Assembly: GCA_021828605.1 (NCBI GenBank)
Contig: JAJZEG010000362.1
Location: 1 to 8,210 of the forward strand
Direction: 5' to 3'
DNA from: Pseudomonadota bacterium
Lineage (GTDB): Bacteria > Pseudomonadota > Alphaproteobacteria > Acetobacterales > Acetobacteraceae
DNA: 8,210 nt
Shown here: positions 1 to 7,266 of the stretch, piece after piece
How the letters are laid out: each line of letters starts with the position of its first letter
How positions within the stretch are numbered: position 1 is the first letter of the stretch
Program-made: the position numbers and the translations under genes
The notes under the pieces: model-generated
Databases searched by the model: none
What the model was told of the DNA's origin: nothing
The model's input: the letters and a program-made list of their open reading frames with translations, nothing else

Positions 1-1197
1 TTTCAGCGCGATAATCAAATCATCCATCATCGCTTCGGTATGTTTGGGGCCCGGCGTGAAGCGGAGACGCTCGGTGCCGGCGGGGACGGTGGGGTAGTTG
101 ATCGGGGTGGCATACATGCCGAATTCCCGGATCAGGCGCATCGAGACGGTAGTGGCGCGCGCGGCATTGCCGATCATCAGCGGGACGATATGGCTTTCGC
201 TGTGCAAGCGGGGCAGGCCGGCTTGGTCGAACTTGGCTTTGAGCAGGGTTGCGCGCTCGAACAGGCAAGCGCGGCGGGCATGGTCGATTTTCAGGCGGCG
301 GATCGAGGCCAGGGCAGCGGCGACGGTGGGCGGGGGCAAAGCGGTGGTGAAAATAAAACCCGCCGCAGTGGAGCGGATATAATCGATGACGCTGGCATCG
401 CCCGCGACATAGCCGCCATGGCAGCCATAGGCTTTGGCCAAAGTGCCCTCGATAATGGTCAGGCGGTGGGCAACGCCATCGCGCTCGGAAACCCCGCCGC
501 CGTGGGCGCCATACATGCCGACCGCGTGGACTTCATCGAGATAGGTGATCGCGTTGTAGCGGTCGGCCAAATCGCAAATGGCCGCAATCGGCGCGATGTC
601 GCCATCCATCGAATAGACGCTCTCAAAGGCGATCATTTTGGGCGCGTCCGGCGGGGCGGCTGCTAGTTTTTGTTCGAGGTCGGCCAGATCATTATGCGCG
701 AAAACATGCACGGTGGCGGCGCGCCCGGCTTTGATGCCGACAATCATCGAATTATGGTTCTGGGCGTCGGAAAACACATGCCAATCGGGCAAAGCGTTCA
801 GGATCGCGCTCAGGGTCGCCTGATTGGACACGTAACCCGAGGTGAAGAGCAGGGCGGCATCCTTGCCGTGCAAGCCAGCGAGTTCGGCTTCGAGGGCGAC
901 ATGGATCGGCGAGGAGCCGGCAATGTTGCGGGTACCACCGGCACCAGCGCCCATGGTGCGCGCAGCGTCAATCGCCGCGTCGATCACTTCGGGGTCGGTG
1001 CCCATCGCCAGATAATCATTCGAGGACCAGACCAGGATATCTTCGATTTTACCGTCCATGGTGACGCGGTAATAGGGGAACCGGTCGGCGAGTTTTTCGA
1101 GGGCCACGAAACGACGATAACGGCCAGCGGCCTTGATTTCGGTCAAGGCATGATCGCACTGGGCGATAAACGGGTGGGTCCGGTTGCTGGTTGACAT
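1..1197 (-). CDS. hemA: 5-aminolevulinate synthase (3' end cut by window edge)
   Basis: This PLP enzyme condenses glycine with succinyl-CoA to 5-aminolevulinate, the first step of haem synthesis by the C4 route, in the cytoplasm. 399 codons are visible from ATG at 1197 and stay open to base 1. Known family members are about 400-410 residues, so only the last few residues and the stop are missing. Seen in order: SSNDYLAMG (residues 58-66), the glycine-rich [11 protein letters not shown] stretch (84-94) with the Thr-Arg-Asn typical of ALAS, SDAQNH with PLP-stacking His148, [10 protein letters not shown] (221-230) with the pyridine-N Asp221 and His224, GTLAKAYG with Schiff-base Lys255, and [19 protein letters not shown] (366-384). 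This pattern is ALAS rather than other alpha-oxoamine synthases such as KBL, BioF or serine palmitoyltransferase. An AGGA about 7 bases upstream supports the start. It lies downstream of thyX on the same strand, 112 bases away. I saw no convincing promoter. Confidence 0.94.
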   Translation of the reverse strand, partial: MSTSNRTHPFIAQCDHALTEIKAAGRYRRFVALEKLADRFPYYRVTMDGKIEDILVWSSNDYLAMGTDPEVIDAAIDAARTMGAGAGGTRNIAGSSPIHVALEAELAGLHGKDAALLFTSGYVSNQATLSAILNALPDWHVFSDAQNHNSMIVGIKAGRAATVHVFAHNDLADLEQKLAAAPPDAPKMIAFESVYSMDGDIAPIAAICDLADRYNAITYLDEVHAVGMYGAHGGGVSERDGVAHRLTIIEGTLAKAYGCHGGYVAGDASVIDYIRSTAAGFIFTTALPPPTVAAALASIRRLKIDHARRACLFERATLLKAKFDQAGLPRLHSESHIVPLMIGNAARATTVSMRLIREFGMYATPINYPTVPAGTERLRFTPGPKHTEAMMDDLIIALK

Positions 1198-1292
1198 TTG
1201 CTGGTCCTGGTCTCGCTTACTTAGGTCGCTGGTTGCATCGCTATGTAGGCTATACGCTGATTTTGCGTAGATGGATTAGCGGTTATTTTTCG

Positions 1293-1303
1293 CCCCCCCC
1301 CCC
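1293..1303. repeat. 11-base C homopolymer (G11 on the hemA strand)
   Basis: Eleven consecutive C on the plus strand, then A and four more C, starting just after the thyX stop and about 95 bases before the hemA start. The rest of the 1198-1309 gap holds a small inverted repeat (TACGC 1253-1257 / GCGTA 1265-1269, 7-base loop). There is no clear terminator. Tracts of this length are prone to slipped-strand indels. Here it lies outside both reading frames, so any effect would be on the hemA leader or promoter spacing. Confidence 0.9.
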
Positions 1304-1309
1304 ACCCCG

Positions 1310-2242
1310 TTAGCGGCCCAGAATGGTCATGAATTCGGTCCATTCGCGCTTGGACAGGCCGGAATTGGCTTCAGTCACGGCGTCGCCGTTGAGCATTTGG
1401 CGCAGCAACACCAGCATGCGGGCGGAAAAACTGACCGCCCCCAGGCGATAATCCTCGAAGGCGGCGGCGCTGAGCGGCACCCAGGCGCGCACGATGTCCA
1501 GCATGGCATCGGCATAGACGCGGATTTCGTGCTGGGCGTGCGGATCGGCGCGCAGGGATAGGAAATGGAACAAATTGTGGAGGTTAATTTTCCAATACCA
1601 TTGGGTGTAATAATTCAGGGTCAGGTTCATCCGCGCCAGTTCGCGCGCGAGGCCTTGGCGATTGGAGTCGGTGTCGCCAGGCGGGCCCGCTTCGTTGAGC
1701 ATGATTTCGTAATGGTCGTAATTGCGTTCGGCGTCCTCGCGCAGCAGCGAAAGCACCTGTTGCGCTTCGGCACCCTGCAGAACATCGCCGCGCCCCTGAC
1801 GATTGCTGGCGGATTGGGCGGCGAGCTGTTCGGGGGCGGGGATGTAGAATTCGCGGTCCATCACCGAATAGCGGCCGGAATATTCATTCACGCTCGCGGT
1901 GCGGTGCCGGATCCATTGGCGGGCGACGAAAATCGGTAGTTTCACGTGAAACTTGATGTCGCACATCTCGAACGGGGTCGAATGGCGATGGCGCATTAAA
2001 TAGCGGATCAGCCCGGCATCCTCGGAGGTTTTGCGGGTGCCCCGGCCATAGGAGACGCGCGCGGCCTGGACCACGGCGGCGTCATCGCCCATATAATCGA
2101 TCACCCTCACGAAACCGTGATCGAGCACCGGTACGGGTTGATAAAGCAGCTTTTCCAGAGCGGGGACGGTGGCCCGGCGGGTGGGCTCGGACTGGGCGCG
2201 CGCGGCATCCAGCGCCGCTTGCTCGGCTTCGGTCAAATTCAT
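1310..2242 (-). CDS. thyX: FAD-dependent thymidylate synthase ThyX
   Basis: ThyX methylates dUMP to dTMP using methylenetetrahydrofolate as carbon donor and NADPH-reduced FAD as hydride source. It replaces or complements ThyA in DNA precursor synthesis. The 310-residue protein carries the diagnostic RHRX7S signature at residues 112-122 ([11 protein letters not shown]), followed by GRYS. Other family segments are present: [23 protein letters not shown] (88-110) before it, and in the C-terminal half the [22 protein letters not shown] stretch (199-220), then [19 protein letters not shown] (223-241) with conserved Arg and Gln side chains for nucleotide/FAD contact. Length fits alphaproteobacterial members. 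The ATG at 2242 is preceded by AAAGGGA on the minus strand, a reasonable ribosome binding site. hemA follows downstream in the same direction. The upstream side faces the tmRNA gene divergently. No thyA is seen here. Confidence 0.96.
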   Translation of the reverse strand: MNLTEAEQAALDAARAQSEPTRRATVPALEKLLYQPVPVLDHGFVRVIDYMGDDAAVVQAARVSYGRGTRKTSEDAGLIRYLMRHRHSTPFEMCDIKFHVKLPIFVARQWIRHRTASVNEYSGRYSVMDREFYIPAPEQLAAQSASNRQGRGDVLQGAEAQQVLSLLREDAERNYDHYEIMLNEAGPPGDTDSNRQGLARELARMNLTLNYYTQWYWKINLHNLFHFLSLRADPHAQHEIRVYADAMLDIVRAWVPLSAAAFEDYRLGAVSFSARMLVLLRQMLNGDAVTEANSGLSKREWTEFMTILGR

Positions 2243-2290
2243 GGCGGGTCCCTTTCGCTAGGGCTTCGGATAGACTATATATCAGATGTT
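2243..2290. promoter_or_regulatory. divergent promoter region between thyX and tmRNA
   Basis: This short spacer separates the divergent thyX (minus) and ssrA (plus) transcripts and must hold at least one promoter. The only strikingly AT-rich block is GATAGACTATATATCAG around 2270-2286, which could supply a -10 element in either direction. I found no well-matched -35 at 16-18 bases for either strand, so individual boxes are not assigned. Confidence 0.3.
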
Positions 2291-2545
2291 GGGCAACCAA
2301 CTATGGTGATAAACGGTGCGTGAAATAAGCGTTGTGGACCCGGGGGCAGTACCCGGCGCCTCCACCAACTCCTTCGGGGGCGAAACAGGCTCGACGCGCG
2401 CGGTAAAGACCCACCTTTTGCCCGGCATTGTACCGCCGTTATCGGGCTATATCACAAGTGCCAACGATAATTTCGAGGCATTCGCTATCGCTGCGTAAGC
2501 GACAAGCGCGGTTCGGGGGGCACCGGGCAACAGAAGCCCCCCACT
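2290..2545 (+). ncRNA. ssrA: Two-piece, circularly permuted transfer-messenger RNA
   Basis: tmRNA rescues stalled ribosomes by trans-translation with SmpB and tags the nascent chain for proteolysis. The gene has the alphaproteobacterial permuted order. First comes the acceptor piece: T-stem CCGGG 2340-2344 / CCCGG 2352-2356, acceptor 3' strand CGCCTCC 2357-2363, A2364, and encoded CCA 2365-2367. An 8-base internal spacer (2368-2375) follows. Then comes the coding piece, which begins with the acceptor 5' strand GGGGGCG (2376-2382) and the D-like CTCGACG motif. The seven acceptor pairs all form, including G2378-U2361, the third-pair G-U wobble that specifies alanine. GCCCG 2420-2424 pairs with CGGGC 2443-2447 just ahead of the resume codon, as expected for PK1. 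The tag frame is at 2460-2498. The segment ends with GGGGGGC 2515-2521 / GCCCCCC 2536-2542, enclosing a GGCAACAGAAGCC-like element that I recall from alphaproteobacterial tmRNAs. The outer 5' and 3' ends are estimates. Confidence 0.94.
2460..2498 (+). other. tmRNA proteolysis-tag reading frame
   Basis: GCC resume codon through TAA encodes ANDNFEAFAIAA. It follows the classic A-N-D-(N) start and the hydrophobic -A-x-A-A end recognised by ClpXP/ClpAP-type proteases. The alanine carried by charged tmRNA would precede it in the finished tag. The position 12 bases after the PK1 stem agrees with other tmRNAs. Confidence 0.95.
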
Positions 2546-2631
2546 TGCTCACGACAATATGCGGTGTTTTTGCATGCGGCCTGTGACGATGATGATCTGT
2601 TCAGTTTTGTCAGTTATTGCTATGACGAATT

Positions 2632-4581
2632 ATGCTGGATCATATTTCACTCGATCGTGATGACCTTGAAACCGCCATTCATGCGGCCACCGCACGGCTG
2701 CGCGCCGAGCAGCGCGATGATGGGCATTATGTTTACGAATTAGAGGCGGATGCGACGATTCCCGCCGAATATGTGCTGCTGGAGCATTTTCTGGATCGGA
2801 TCGATCCGGCATTACAGGGAAAAATCGGGGTCTATTTACGCGGAATCCAGGGCGATTCGCCGCAAAATCCGGGGGGCTGGCCGCTCTTTCACGATGGTGC
2901 GATGGATTTATCGGCCAGTGTGAAGGCGTATTTTGCGCTCAAGGCGCTGGGTGATGATCCGCAGGCGGCGCATATGCAGCGGGCGCGCACCGCAATTTTG
3001 GCGCGGGGTGGGGCGGCGCGGGCCAATGTGTTTACCCGGATCCAACTGGCCTTGTTTGGCGCGGTGCCGTGGTGCGCTTGCCCGGTGATGCCGGTGGAAA
3101 TCATGCTGTTGCCCGGTTGGTTCCCGGTATCGATGGATAAAATCAGCTATTGGTCGCGCACGGTGATCGCACCGCTGCTGGTGCTGATCACCCAGCGACC
3201 GGTGGCGTGCAATCCGCGCGGTATTGGGATCGCGGAATTATTCGTCGAACCGGCCGAGCAGGTGCGCGATTATATTCGGGGCCCCTATAAATCGGCTTGG
3301 GGGTATTTGTTCAAAGCGATTGATGTGGTGCTGCGCCCGGCGGAGCGGCTGATCCCGGCGCGCACCCGCGCGCGCGCGATCCAGGCGGCGCTTGATTTCA
3401 TCACGCCGCGTTTGAATGGCGAGGATGGGTTGGGCGGCATTTATCCGGCGATGGCCAACACGGTGATGATGTATCACACGCTGGGCTATGCGCCGGATCA
3501 TCCCGATTATCAGACCGCGTGGCAATCGGTGCGAAAATTATTGACCGATGCCTCGGCACGGATCGAGGGTGGGGTTTATGTGCAGCCTTGCTTGTCGCCG
3601 GTTTGGGATACCGGGCTCGCGGCCCATGCGCTGGCTGAGGCGGAGGGTGCGGGCAGTGCGGCGGTGGCGGCGGCGTGCGCGTGGTTGGTGCCGCGGCAGA
3701 TTTTGGACGTGAAGGGCGATTGGGCAATTCGCAAACCGAATGCGCCGCCGGGCGGTTGGGCGTTTCAGTATAATAACGCGCATTATCCGGATGTGGATGA
3801 TACCGCCGTGGTGGGGATGTTGCTGCACCGAACCGGGGATCCGGCGCATGAGGCGGCGATTGAGCGGGCGCGTCTGTGGGTTTTGGGCATGCAAAGCCGC
3901 TCGGGCGGCTGGGGGGCGTTCGATTCGGATAATGAATTTCATTATCTGAACCATATTCCGTTCGCCGATCATGGGGCGCTGCTCGATCCGCCGACCGAGG
4001 ATGTGACCGCGCGCTGTATTTCGTTTTTAGCCCAGCTCGGCCATGCGCAGGACCGACCGACGATTGAGCGTGGCGTTGAATTTCTGCGCGCGACCCAGAA
4101 GCCGGATGGCTCGTGGTTTGGCCGATGGGGCACGAATTATGTGTATGGCACCTGGTCGTGCCTATGCGCCCTGCATGCGGCGGGCATTGATCATCGCGAC
4201 AGTATGATGGTGCGCGCGGTGCATTGGCTGCTCGATCACCAGCGCGAGGATGGCGGCTGGGGTGAGGATTGCGAGAGCTATGCCTATGGCGAGCCCGGCC
4301 AGTATCATCAGAGCCTGCCGACCCAGACCGCTTGGGCGTTGTTGGGGTTGATGGCGGCGGGCGAGGCGGATCATCCGGCGGTCGCGCGCGGCATTGCCTA
4401 TTTGCAGGCAAGCCAGGCCGAGGATGGGTCGTGGCGGGAAAAACCCTATAATGCGGTTGGGTTCCCGCGGGTGTTTTATTTGCGCTATCACGGCTATCCG
4501 CGCTTTTTTCCGCTGCTGGCGATGGCGCGGTTTCGCAATGTGTTGCGCGGCAATGACCGCACCGTGGCGTATGGGTTTTAA
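2632..4581 (+). CDS. shc: Squalene-hopene cyclase
   Basis: This monotopic membrane class II triterpene cyclase protonates squalene and folds it to hopene/hopanol, the skeleton of hopanoids that order the outer membrane. The 649-residue protein has the normal family length. The catalytic DXDD motif is DVDD at residues 387-390, inside the conserved stretch from GDWAIRKPN (362-370) to DDTA. QW-type repeats are visible at QSRSGGWGAF (421-430), QKPDGSW (489-495), QREDGGWGED (537-546) and QAEDGSW (595-601). FPRVFYLRYHGYPRFFPL near the C terminus (611-628) is typical. The start at ATG 2632 is the earliest possible, because an in-frame stop lies at 2623-2625; the ribosome binding site is weak. The tmRNA gene ends roughly 85 bases upstream. 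I found no convincing promoter in that gap, although one is expected. A hydroxylase/desaturase gene follows 19 bases after the stop. Confidence 0.96.
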   Translation: MLDHISLDRDDLETAIHAATARLRAEQRDDGHYVYELEADATIPAEYVLLEHFLDRIDPALQGKIGVYLRGIQGDSPQNPGGWPLFHDGAMDLSASVKAYFALKALGDDPQAAHMQRARTAILARGGAARANVFTRIQLALFGAVPWCACPVMPVEIMLLPGWFPVSMDKISYWSRTVIAPLLVLITQRPVACNPRGIGIAELFVEPAEQVRDYIRGPYKSAWGYLFKAIDVVLRPAERLIPARTRARAIQAALDFITPRLNGEDGLGGIYPAMANTVMMYHTLGYAPDHPDYQTAWQSVRKLLTDASARIEGGVYVQPCLSPVWDTGLAAHALAEAEGAGSAAVAAACAWLVPRQILDVKGDWAIRKPNAPPGGWAFQYNNAHYPDVDDTAVVGMLLHRTGDPAHEAAIERARLWVLGMQSRSGGWGAFDSDNEFHYLNHIPFADHGALLDPPTEDVTARCISFLAQLGHAQDRPTIERGVEFLRATQKPDGSWFGRWGTNYVYGTWSCLCALHAAGIDHRDSMMVRAVHWLLDHQREDGGWGEDCESYAYGEPGQYHQSLPTQTAWALLGLMAAGEADHPAVARGIAYLQASQAEDGSWREKPYNAVGFPRVFYLRYHGYPRFFPLLAMARFRNVLRGNDRTVAYGF

Positions 4582-4600
4582 GCAAGGCGCACGGCTGGGA

Positions 4601-5206
4601 ATGCTCAGCGCGCTGATCGCGTTTTTGCGGCACGGGAGTAATTTTTCGTTAGTTTGCGGCGTCTTGCTCTGGGCGCTGGCGGCGGCGGTTGGGCTGGTTT
4701 TGGTGCATCCGCTGCTGGTGGTCGTCGGGGCCTTATTATTTTTCGCCAGCGAATATGGGTTTCATCGGTTTGCCTTTCATGCGCCGCCGCTGCGCCGGGT
4801 GGCGTTTATTCTGAAATTGCAGCATCGGCTGCATTATGATCATCACGCGACACCCGAGCGGCTTGATCTCTTGTTTTTGCCGCTGTGGTTTGTGCTGCCT
4901 AATCTGGTGATCACCGCTGTGTTGATCGGCTTGATCTGGCCGGATCGATCGGTGATCGCGGCGATGCTGGCCGGGGCGGCGCTCGCGATCCTTTATTATG
5001 AGTGGGTGCATTATTTGGCGCATATCCCGTATCGGCCCCGCACGCGGTGGGGGCGTTGGATCAAGAAATATCATTTGCGGCACCATTTTATGAACGAAGC
5101 CGTATGGTTCGGCGTCACCAATCCGAGTTTCGATTGGTTGCTGGGCACCGGCCCGCAGCCCGATCAGGTGATGCGGAGTGCGCAGGTGCGCCAGCTCGAC
5201 CGGTAA
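4601..5206 (+). CDS. Fatty acid hydroxylase / sterol desaturase superfamily membrane enzyme
   Basis: A small integral-membrane di-iron oxygenase of the fatty acid hydroxylase superfamily. The 201-residue protein (from ATG 4601) has the eight-histidine pattern: HRFAFH (55-60), HRLHYDHH (75-82), HYLAH (137-141) and HLRHH (158-162). Four hydrophobic segments lie near residues 15-33, 35-50, 90-112 and 117-134, with the His clusters on one face between and after them. There is no cytochrome b5 domain. Family members hydroxylate or desaturate acyl chains, sterols or carotenoids; substrate cannot be read from sequence. Its position 19 bases after shc suggests co-transcription and a lipid role, either hopanoid modification or 2-hydroxylation of fatty acids. 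An in-frame ATG at 4571 overlapping the shc end would give 211 residues and translational coupling. 4601, with GGGA directly before it, is preferred but not certain. Confidence 0.85.
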   Translation: MLSALIAFLRHGSNFSLVCGVLLWALAAAVGLVLVHPLLVVVGALLFFASEYGFHRFAFHAPPLRRVAFILKLQHRLHYDHHATPERLDLLFLPLWFVLPNLVITAVLIGLIWPDRSVIAAMLAGAALAILYYEWVHYLAHIPYRPRTRWGRWIKKYHLRHHFMNEAVWFGVTNPSFDWLLGTGPQPDQVMRSAQVRQLDR

Positions 5207-5283
5207 GGACGAGAAGACCGGCCGTCAGGTCGGTTGCAAAATTATGCGATTGCGCCATGTTTGGAGTGATAATGGAGGGCGCA

Positions 5284-6051
5284 ATGAGCTTCGAGATGAT
5301 TGTCACGGAAACCCATGGTCGGGTCGGGTTGGTTCGGCTTAATCGCCCAAAGGCGCTGAATGCGTTGTGCGATCAGTTGATGGCGGAGTTGGGCACGGCG
5401 CTGCGCGGTTTTGACCGTGATCAGGCGATTGGCGCGATTATTGTGACCGGCAGTGAAAAGGCGTTCGCGGCGGGGGCGGATATTAAAGAAATGCAGAATC
5501 GCACCCATCCCGAGACGGTGCTCGATGATTTTATTGGCGCAAATTGGGAAGTTGTGACCACCATCAAAAAGCCGGTGATTGCGGCGGTGGCTGGTTTTGC
5601 TTTGGGCGGTGGCTGCGAATTGGCGATGATGTGTGATTTGATTCTCGCTGCCGATACCGCGAAATTCGGCCAGCCGGAAATCAAAATCGGGGTGATTCCT
5701 GGCGCCGGTGGCACCCAGCGTCTGACCCGGGCGATTGGTAAATCCAAGGCGATGGAAATGATCCTGACCGGGCGGATGATGGATGCGACCGAGGCGGAGC
5801 GGGCTAATTTGGTCGCGCGGGTGGTGCCAGCGGATCAGTTGATCGCCGAGGCGATTAAACTTGGTGAGACCATCGCCGCCTTGTCGCCGGTCGCGAATGC
5901 GTTGGCCAAGCGCGCGGTTAATCGGGCGTTCGAATCCTCGCTGGCCGAAGGGGTGCAGTATGAGCGGACCGCGTTTCTGGCGTTGTTCGGCACGCCGGGG
6001 CAGCGTGAGGGGATGGCGGCGTTTGTTGAGAAACGGGCGCCGAAATTCTGA
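5284..6051 (+). CDS. Enoyl-CoA hydratase (crotonase family)
   Basis: It hydrates trans-2-enoyl-CoA to 3-hydroxyacyl-CoA, as in beta-oxidation or short-chain acyl-CoA metabolism, in the cytoplasm. The 255-residue protein is a full-length single-domain crotonase. Oxyanion-hole segments are [10 protein letters not shown] (61-70) and [13 protein letters not shown] (106-118). The two catalytic glutamates of true hydratases are both present: Glu112 in GGGCELA and Glu132 in FGQPEI, followed by [12 protein letters not shown] (136-147). The C-terminal [25 protein letters not shown] segment is the usual trimerisation/lid end. ATG 5284 is chosen because GGAGGG sits 4 bases upstream. ATG 5272, with its own GGAG, would add four residues. 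The gap to the preceding gene is 77 bases, with only a weak ACCG/CGGT dyad (5217-5234) and no T-run, so readthrough from shc is possible. Pathway assignment (fatty acid versus amino acid breakdown) is not determinable. Confidence 0.93.
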   Translation: MSFEMIVTETHGRVGLVRLNRPKALNALCDQLMAELGTALRGFDRDQAIGAIIVTGSEKAFAAGADIKEMQNRTHPETVLDDFIGANWEVVTTIKKPVIAAVAGFALGGGCELAMMCDLILAADTAKFGQPEIKIGVIPGAGGTQRLTRAIGKSKAMEMILTGRMMDATEAERANLVARVVPADQLIAEAIKLGETIAALSPVANALAKRAVNRAFESSLAEGVQYERTAFLALFGTPGQREGMAAFVEKRAPKF

Positions 6052-6070
6052 GCGTGCGGCGTGGAATCGC

Positions 6071-6103
6071 TTGTGATATTGCGATGACAGCAATATATTG
6101 TGG
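6071..6103 (+). promoter_or_regulatory. nrdB promoter with NrdR box over the -10
   Basis: A sigma70-like promoter reads TTGTGA (6071-6076), a 17-base spacer, then TATATT (6094-6099), placing the transcript start near 6106. The palindrome CAATATATTG (6091-6100), with flanks from 6088 to 6103, matches the core of the known NrdR operator pattern (acaCwATATaTwGtgt) at all ten core positions. It covers the -10, so binding by the ATP/dATP-sensing repressor NrdR would block RNA polymerase. NrdR sites usually occur as two boxes about 31 bases apart. Here only one good box is present, plus a half-match (ATATTG) at 6076-6081. Sequence and spacing are seen directly; regulator identity is inference from the family. 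Confidence 0.68.
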
Positions 6104-6142
6104 TTCGGCAATCCAAAAACACCAGATTTAGAGGCATTTTGC

Positions 6143-7195
6143 ATGACTGCGCCTGTCACCTCCTCTGCGACCAACCCGGATCAACAACCGGTGCATTTCG
6201 ATTTGCTCACCGAAAATCCGGTGTACAAGCCGTTCCGCTATCCGTGGGCCTATGAGGCGTGGTTGACCCAGCAGCGCGTGCATTGGCTGCCCGAGGAAGT
6301 GCCGCTGGCCGATGATGTGAAGGATTGGCACAAGAATCTGACGGCGGGTGAGCGCAATTTGTTGACCCAGATTTTTCGGTTTTTCACCCAGGCCGATGTC
6401 GAGGTGAATAATTGCTACATGAAGCATTACAGTCAGGTTTTTAAGCCGACCGAAGTGCTGATGATGCTTTCGGCCTTCTCGAATATCGAGACCGTGCATA
6501 TCGCCGCCTATTCGCATTTGCTCGATACGGTGGGGATGCCGGAACTCGAATATTCGGCCTTCATGAAATATAAGGAAATGAAGGATAAATATGACTACAT
6601 GCATGGCTTCAGCGTGGCTAACAAGCATGAGATTGCCAAAACCCTTGCCGCGTTCGGGGGCTTTACCGAGGGGCTGCAATTGTTTGCCTCGTTCGCGATT
6701 TTATTGAACTTTCCGCGTTTCAATAAAATGAAGGGCATGGGCCAGATTATTTCCTGGTCGGTGCGCGATGAGAGCCTGCATTGTATTTCGATTATTCGGC
6801 TGTTCCGCACCTTTATTTCGGAAAACCCGGAAATCTGGACCGATCAACTCAAGAATGAGCTGTATGTTTCCTGCGCGACGATTGTGGATCATGAGGATTC
6901 GTTTATCGATCTGGCGTTCGAGTTTGGCGCGGTCGAGGGGCTAACGGCGGCGGAGGTGAAGGAATATATTCGCTTTATCGCTGACCGGCGTCTGATGCAG
7001 CTTGGCTTGAACCCGCTCTTTCATGTCGAGAAAAATCCGCTGCCCTGGCTTGATGAAATGCTGAACGCCGTTGAGCACGCGAATTTCTTTGAGGCGCGCT
7101 CGACCGAATATAGCAAGTCATCGACGGTGGGGGACTGGGATGATGCCTGGGGCTCGCTCGATGATCAGAGCCATGGGGTGGTGGCGGCGTTGTGA
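6143..7195 (+). CDS. nrdB: Class I ribonucleoside-diphosphate reductase, beta subunit
   Basis: It generates and stores the tyrosyl radical that the alpha subunit NrdA uses to reduce ribonucleotides to deoxyribonucleotides. The 350-residue protein contains a complete di-metal site by alignment to E. coli NrdB: Asp85 (FTQAD), Glu116 and His119 in NIETVHIAAY, Glu176 (FTEG), and Glu210 and His213 in RDESLH. The Glu176-Glu210 spacing of 34 matches E. coli 204-238. The radical Tyr123 is present, so this is not the Tyr-less Chlamydia (Ic) type. Trp48 in WLPEEV and C-terminal Tyr323 fit the radical-transfer path. ATG 6143 is chosen because AGAGG lies 8 bases upstream; an in-frame TTG at 6098 lies inside the promoter and is rejected. 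The NrdR-box promoter precedes it. nrdA is not in the window, so the subunits may be encoded apart. Confidence 0.96.
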   Translation: MTAPVTSSATNPDQQPVHFDLLTENPVYKPFRYPWAYEAWLTQQRVHWLPEEVPLADDVKDWHKNLTAGERNLLTQIFRFFTQADVEVNNCYMKHYSQVFKPTEVLMMLSAFSNIETVHIAAYSHLLDTVGMPELEYSAFMKYKEMKDKYDYMHGFSVANKHEIAKTLAAFGGFTEGLQLFASFAILLNFPRFNKMKGMGQIISWSVRDESLHCISIIRLFRTFISENPEIWTDQLKNELYVSCATIVDHEDSFIDLAFEFGAVEGLTAAEVKEYIRFIADRRLMQLGLNPLFHVEKNPLPWLDEMLNAVEHANFFEARSTEYSKSSTVGDWDDAWGSLDDQSHGVVAAL

Positions 7196-7202
7196 GGGCA
7201 GG

Positions 7203-7239
7203 GGGGGTGACAAAAATCACCCCCGCATGACCATGCGGG
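7203..7239. terminator. two overlapping inverted repeats between convergent genes
   Basis: GGGGGTGA 7203-7210 pairs perfectly with TCACCCCC 7217-7224 (loop CAAAAA). CCCGCAT 7222-7228 pairs with ATGCGGG 7233-7239 (loop GACC). The two stems share bases 7222-7224, so full forms are mutually exclusive. They begin 7 bases after the nrdB stop and lie before the convergent gene at 7267, where a bidirectional terminator is expected. Neither strand has a T-run after the stem, so intrinsic termination is uncertain; RNA 3'-end protection is another option. Confidence 0.45.
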
Positions 7240-7266
7240 ACGGAACAAGCTAAATGAAGGCTGAGA

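Noticed and set aside
40..1194. Plus-strand open frames (208 and 174 codons) opposite hemA
   Set aside because: The minus strand encodes a complete-looking ALAS with all catalytic motifs. These frames have Gly/Arg/Asp-rich shadow composition and no ribosome binding sites.
2316..2498. 60-codon protein ending in the tag sequence ANDNFEAFAIAA
   Set aside because: The frame runs through the tmRNA acceptor stem, CCA, D-like region and pseudoknot. Only the last 12 codons plus stop are translated, as the tmRNA tag.
3401..4633. 410-codon minus-strand open frame opposite shc
   Set aside because: It is antisense to the well-supported squalene-hopene cyclase. Its translation is low-complexity, rich in Pro, Arg, His, Ser and Thr, with no recognisable domain, as expected from a GC-rich shadow frame.
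5217..5234. Terminator between the hydroxylase and enoyl-CoA hydratase genes
   Set aside because: Only a 4-bp stem (ACCG/CGGT) with a 10-base loop and no T-run; too weak to call.
5002..5283. Upstream extension of the enoyl-CoA hydratase frame back to 5002
   Set aside because: It would overlap the hydroxylase gene by about 200 bases, and the added residues have no crotonase homology. The GGAGGG-preceded ATG at 5284 begins at the normal family N terminus.
5242..6174. 310-codon minus-strand open frame opposite the enoyl-CoA hydratase
   Set aside because: It is antisense to a full-length crotonase with both catalytic glutamates. The product is His/Arg/Asn-rich without a recognisable fold.
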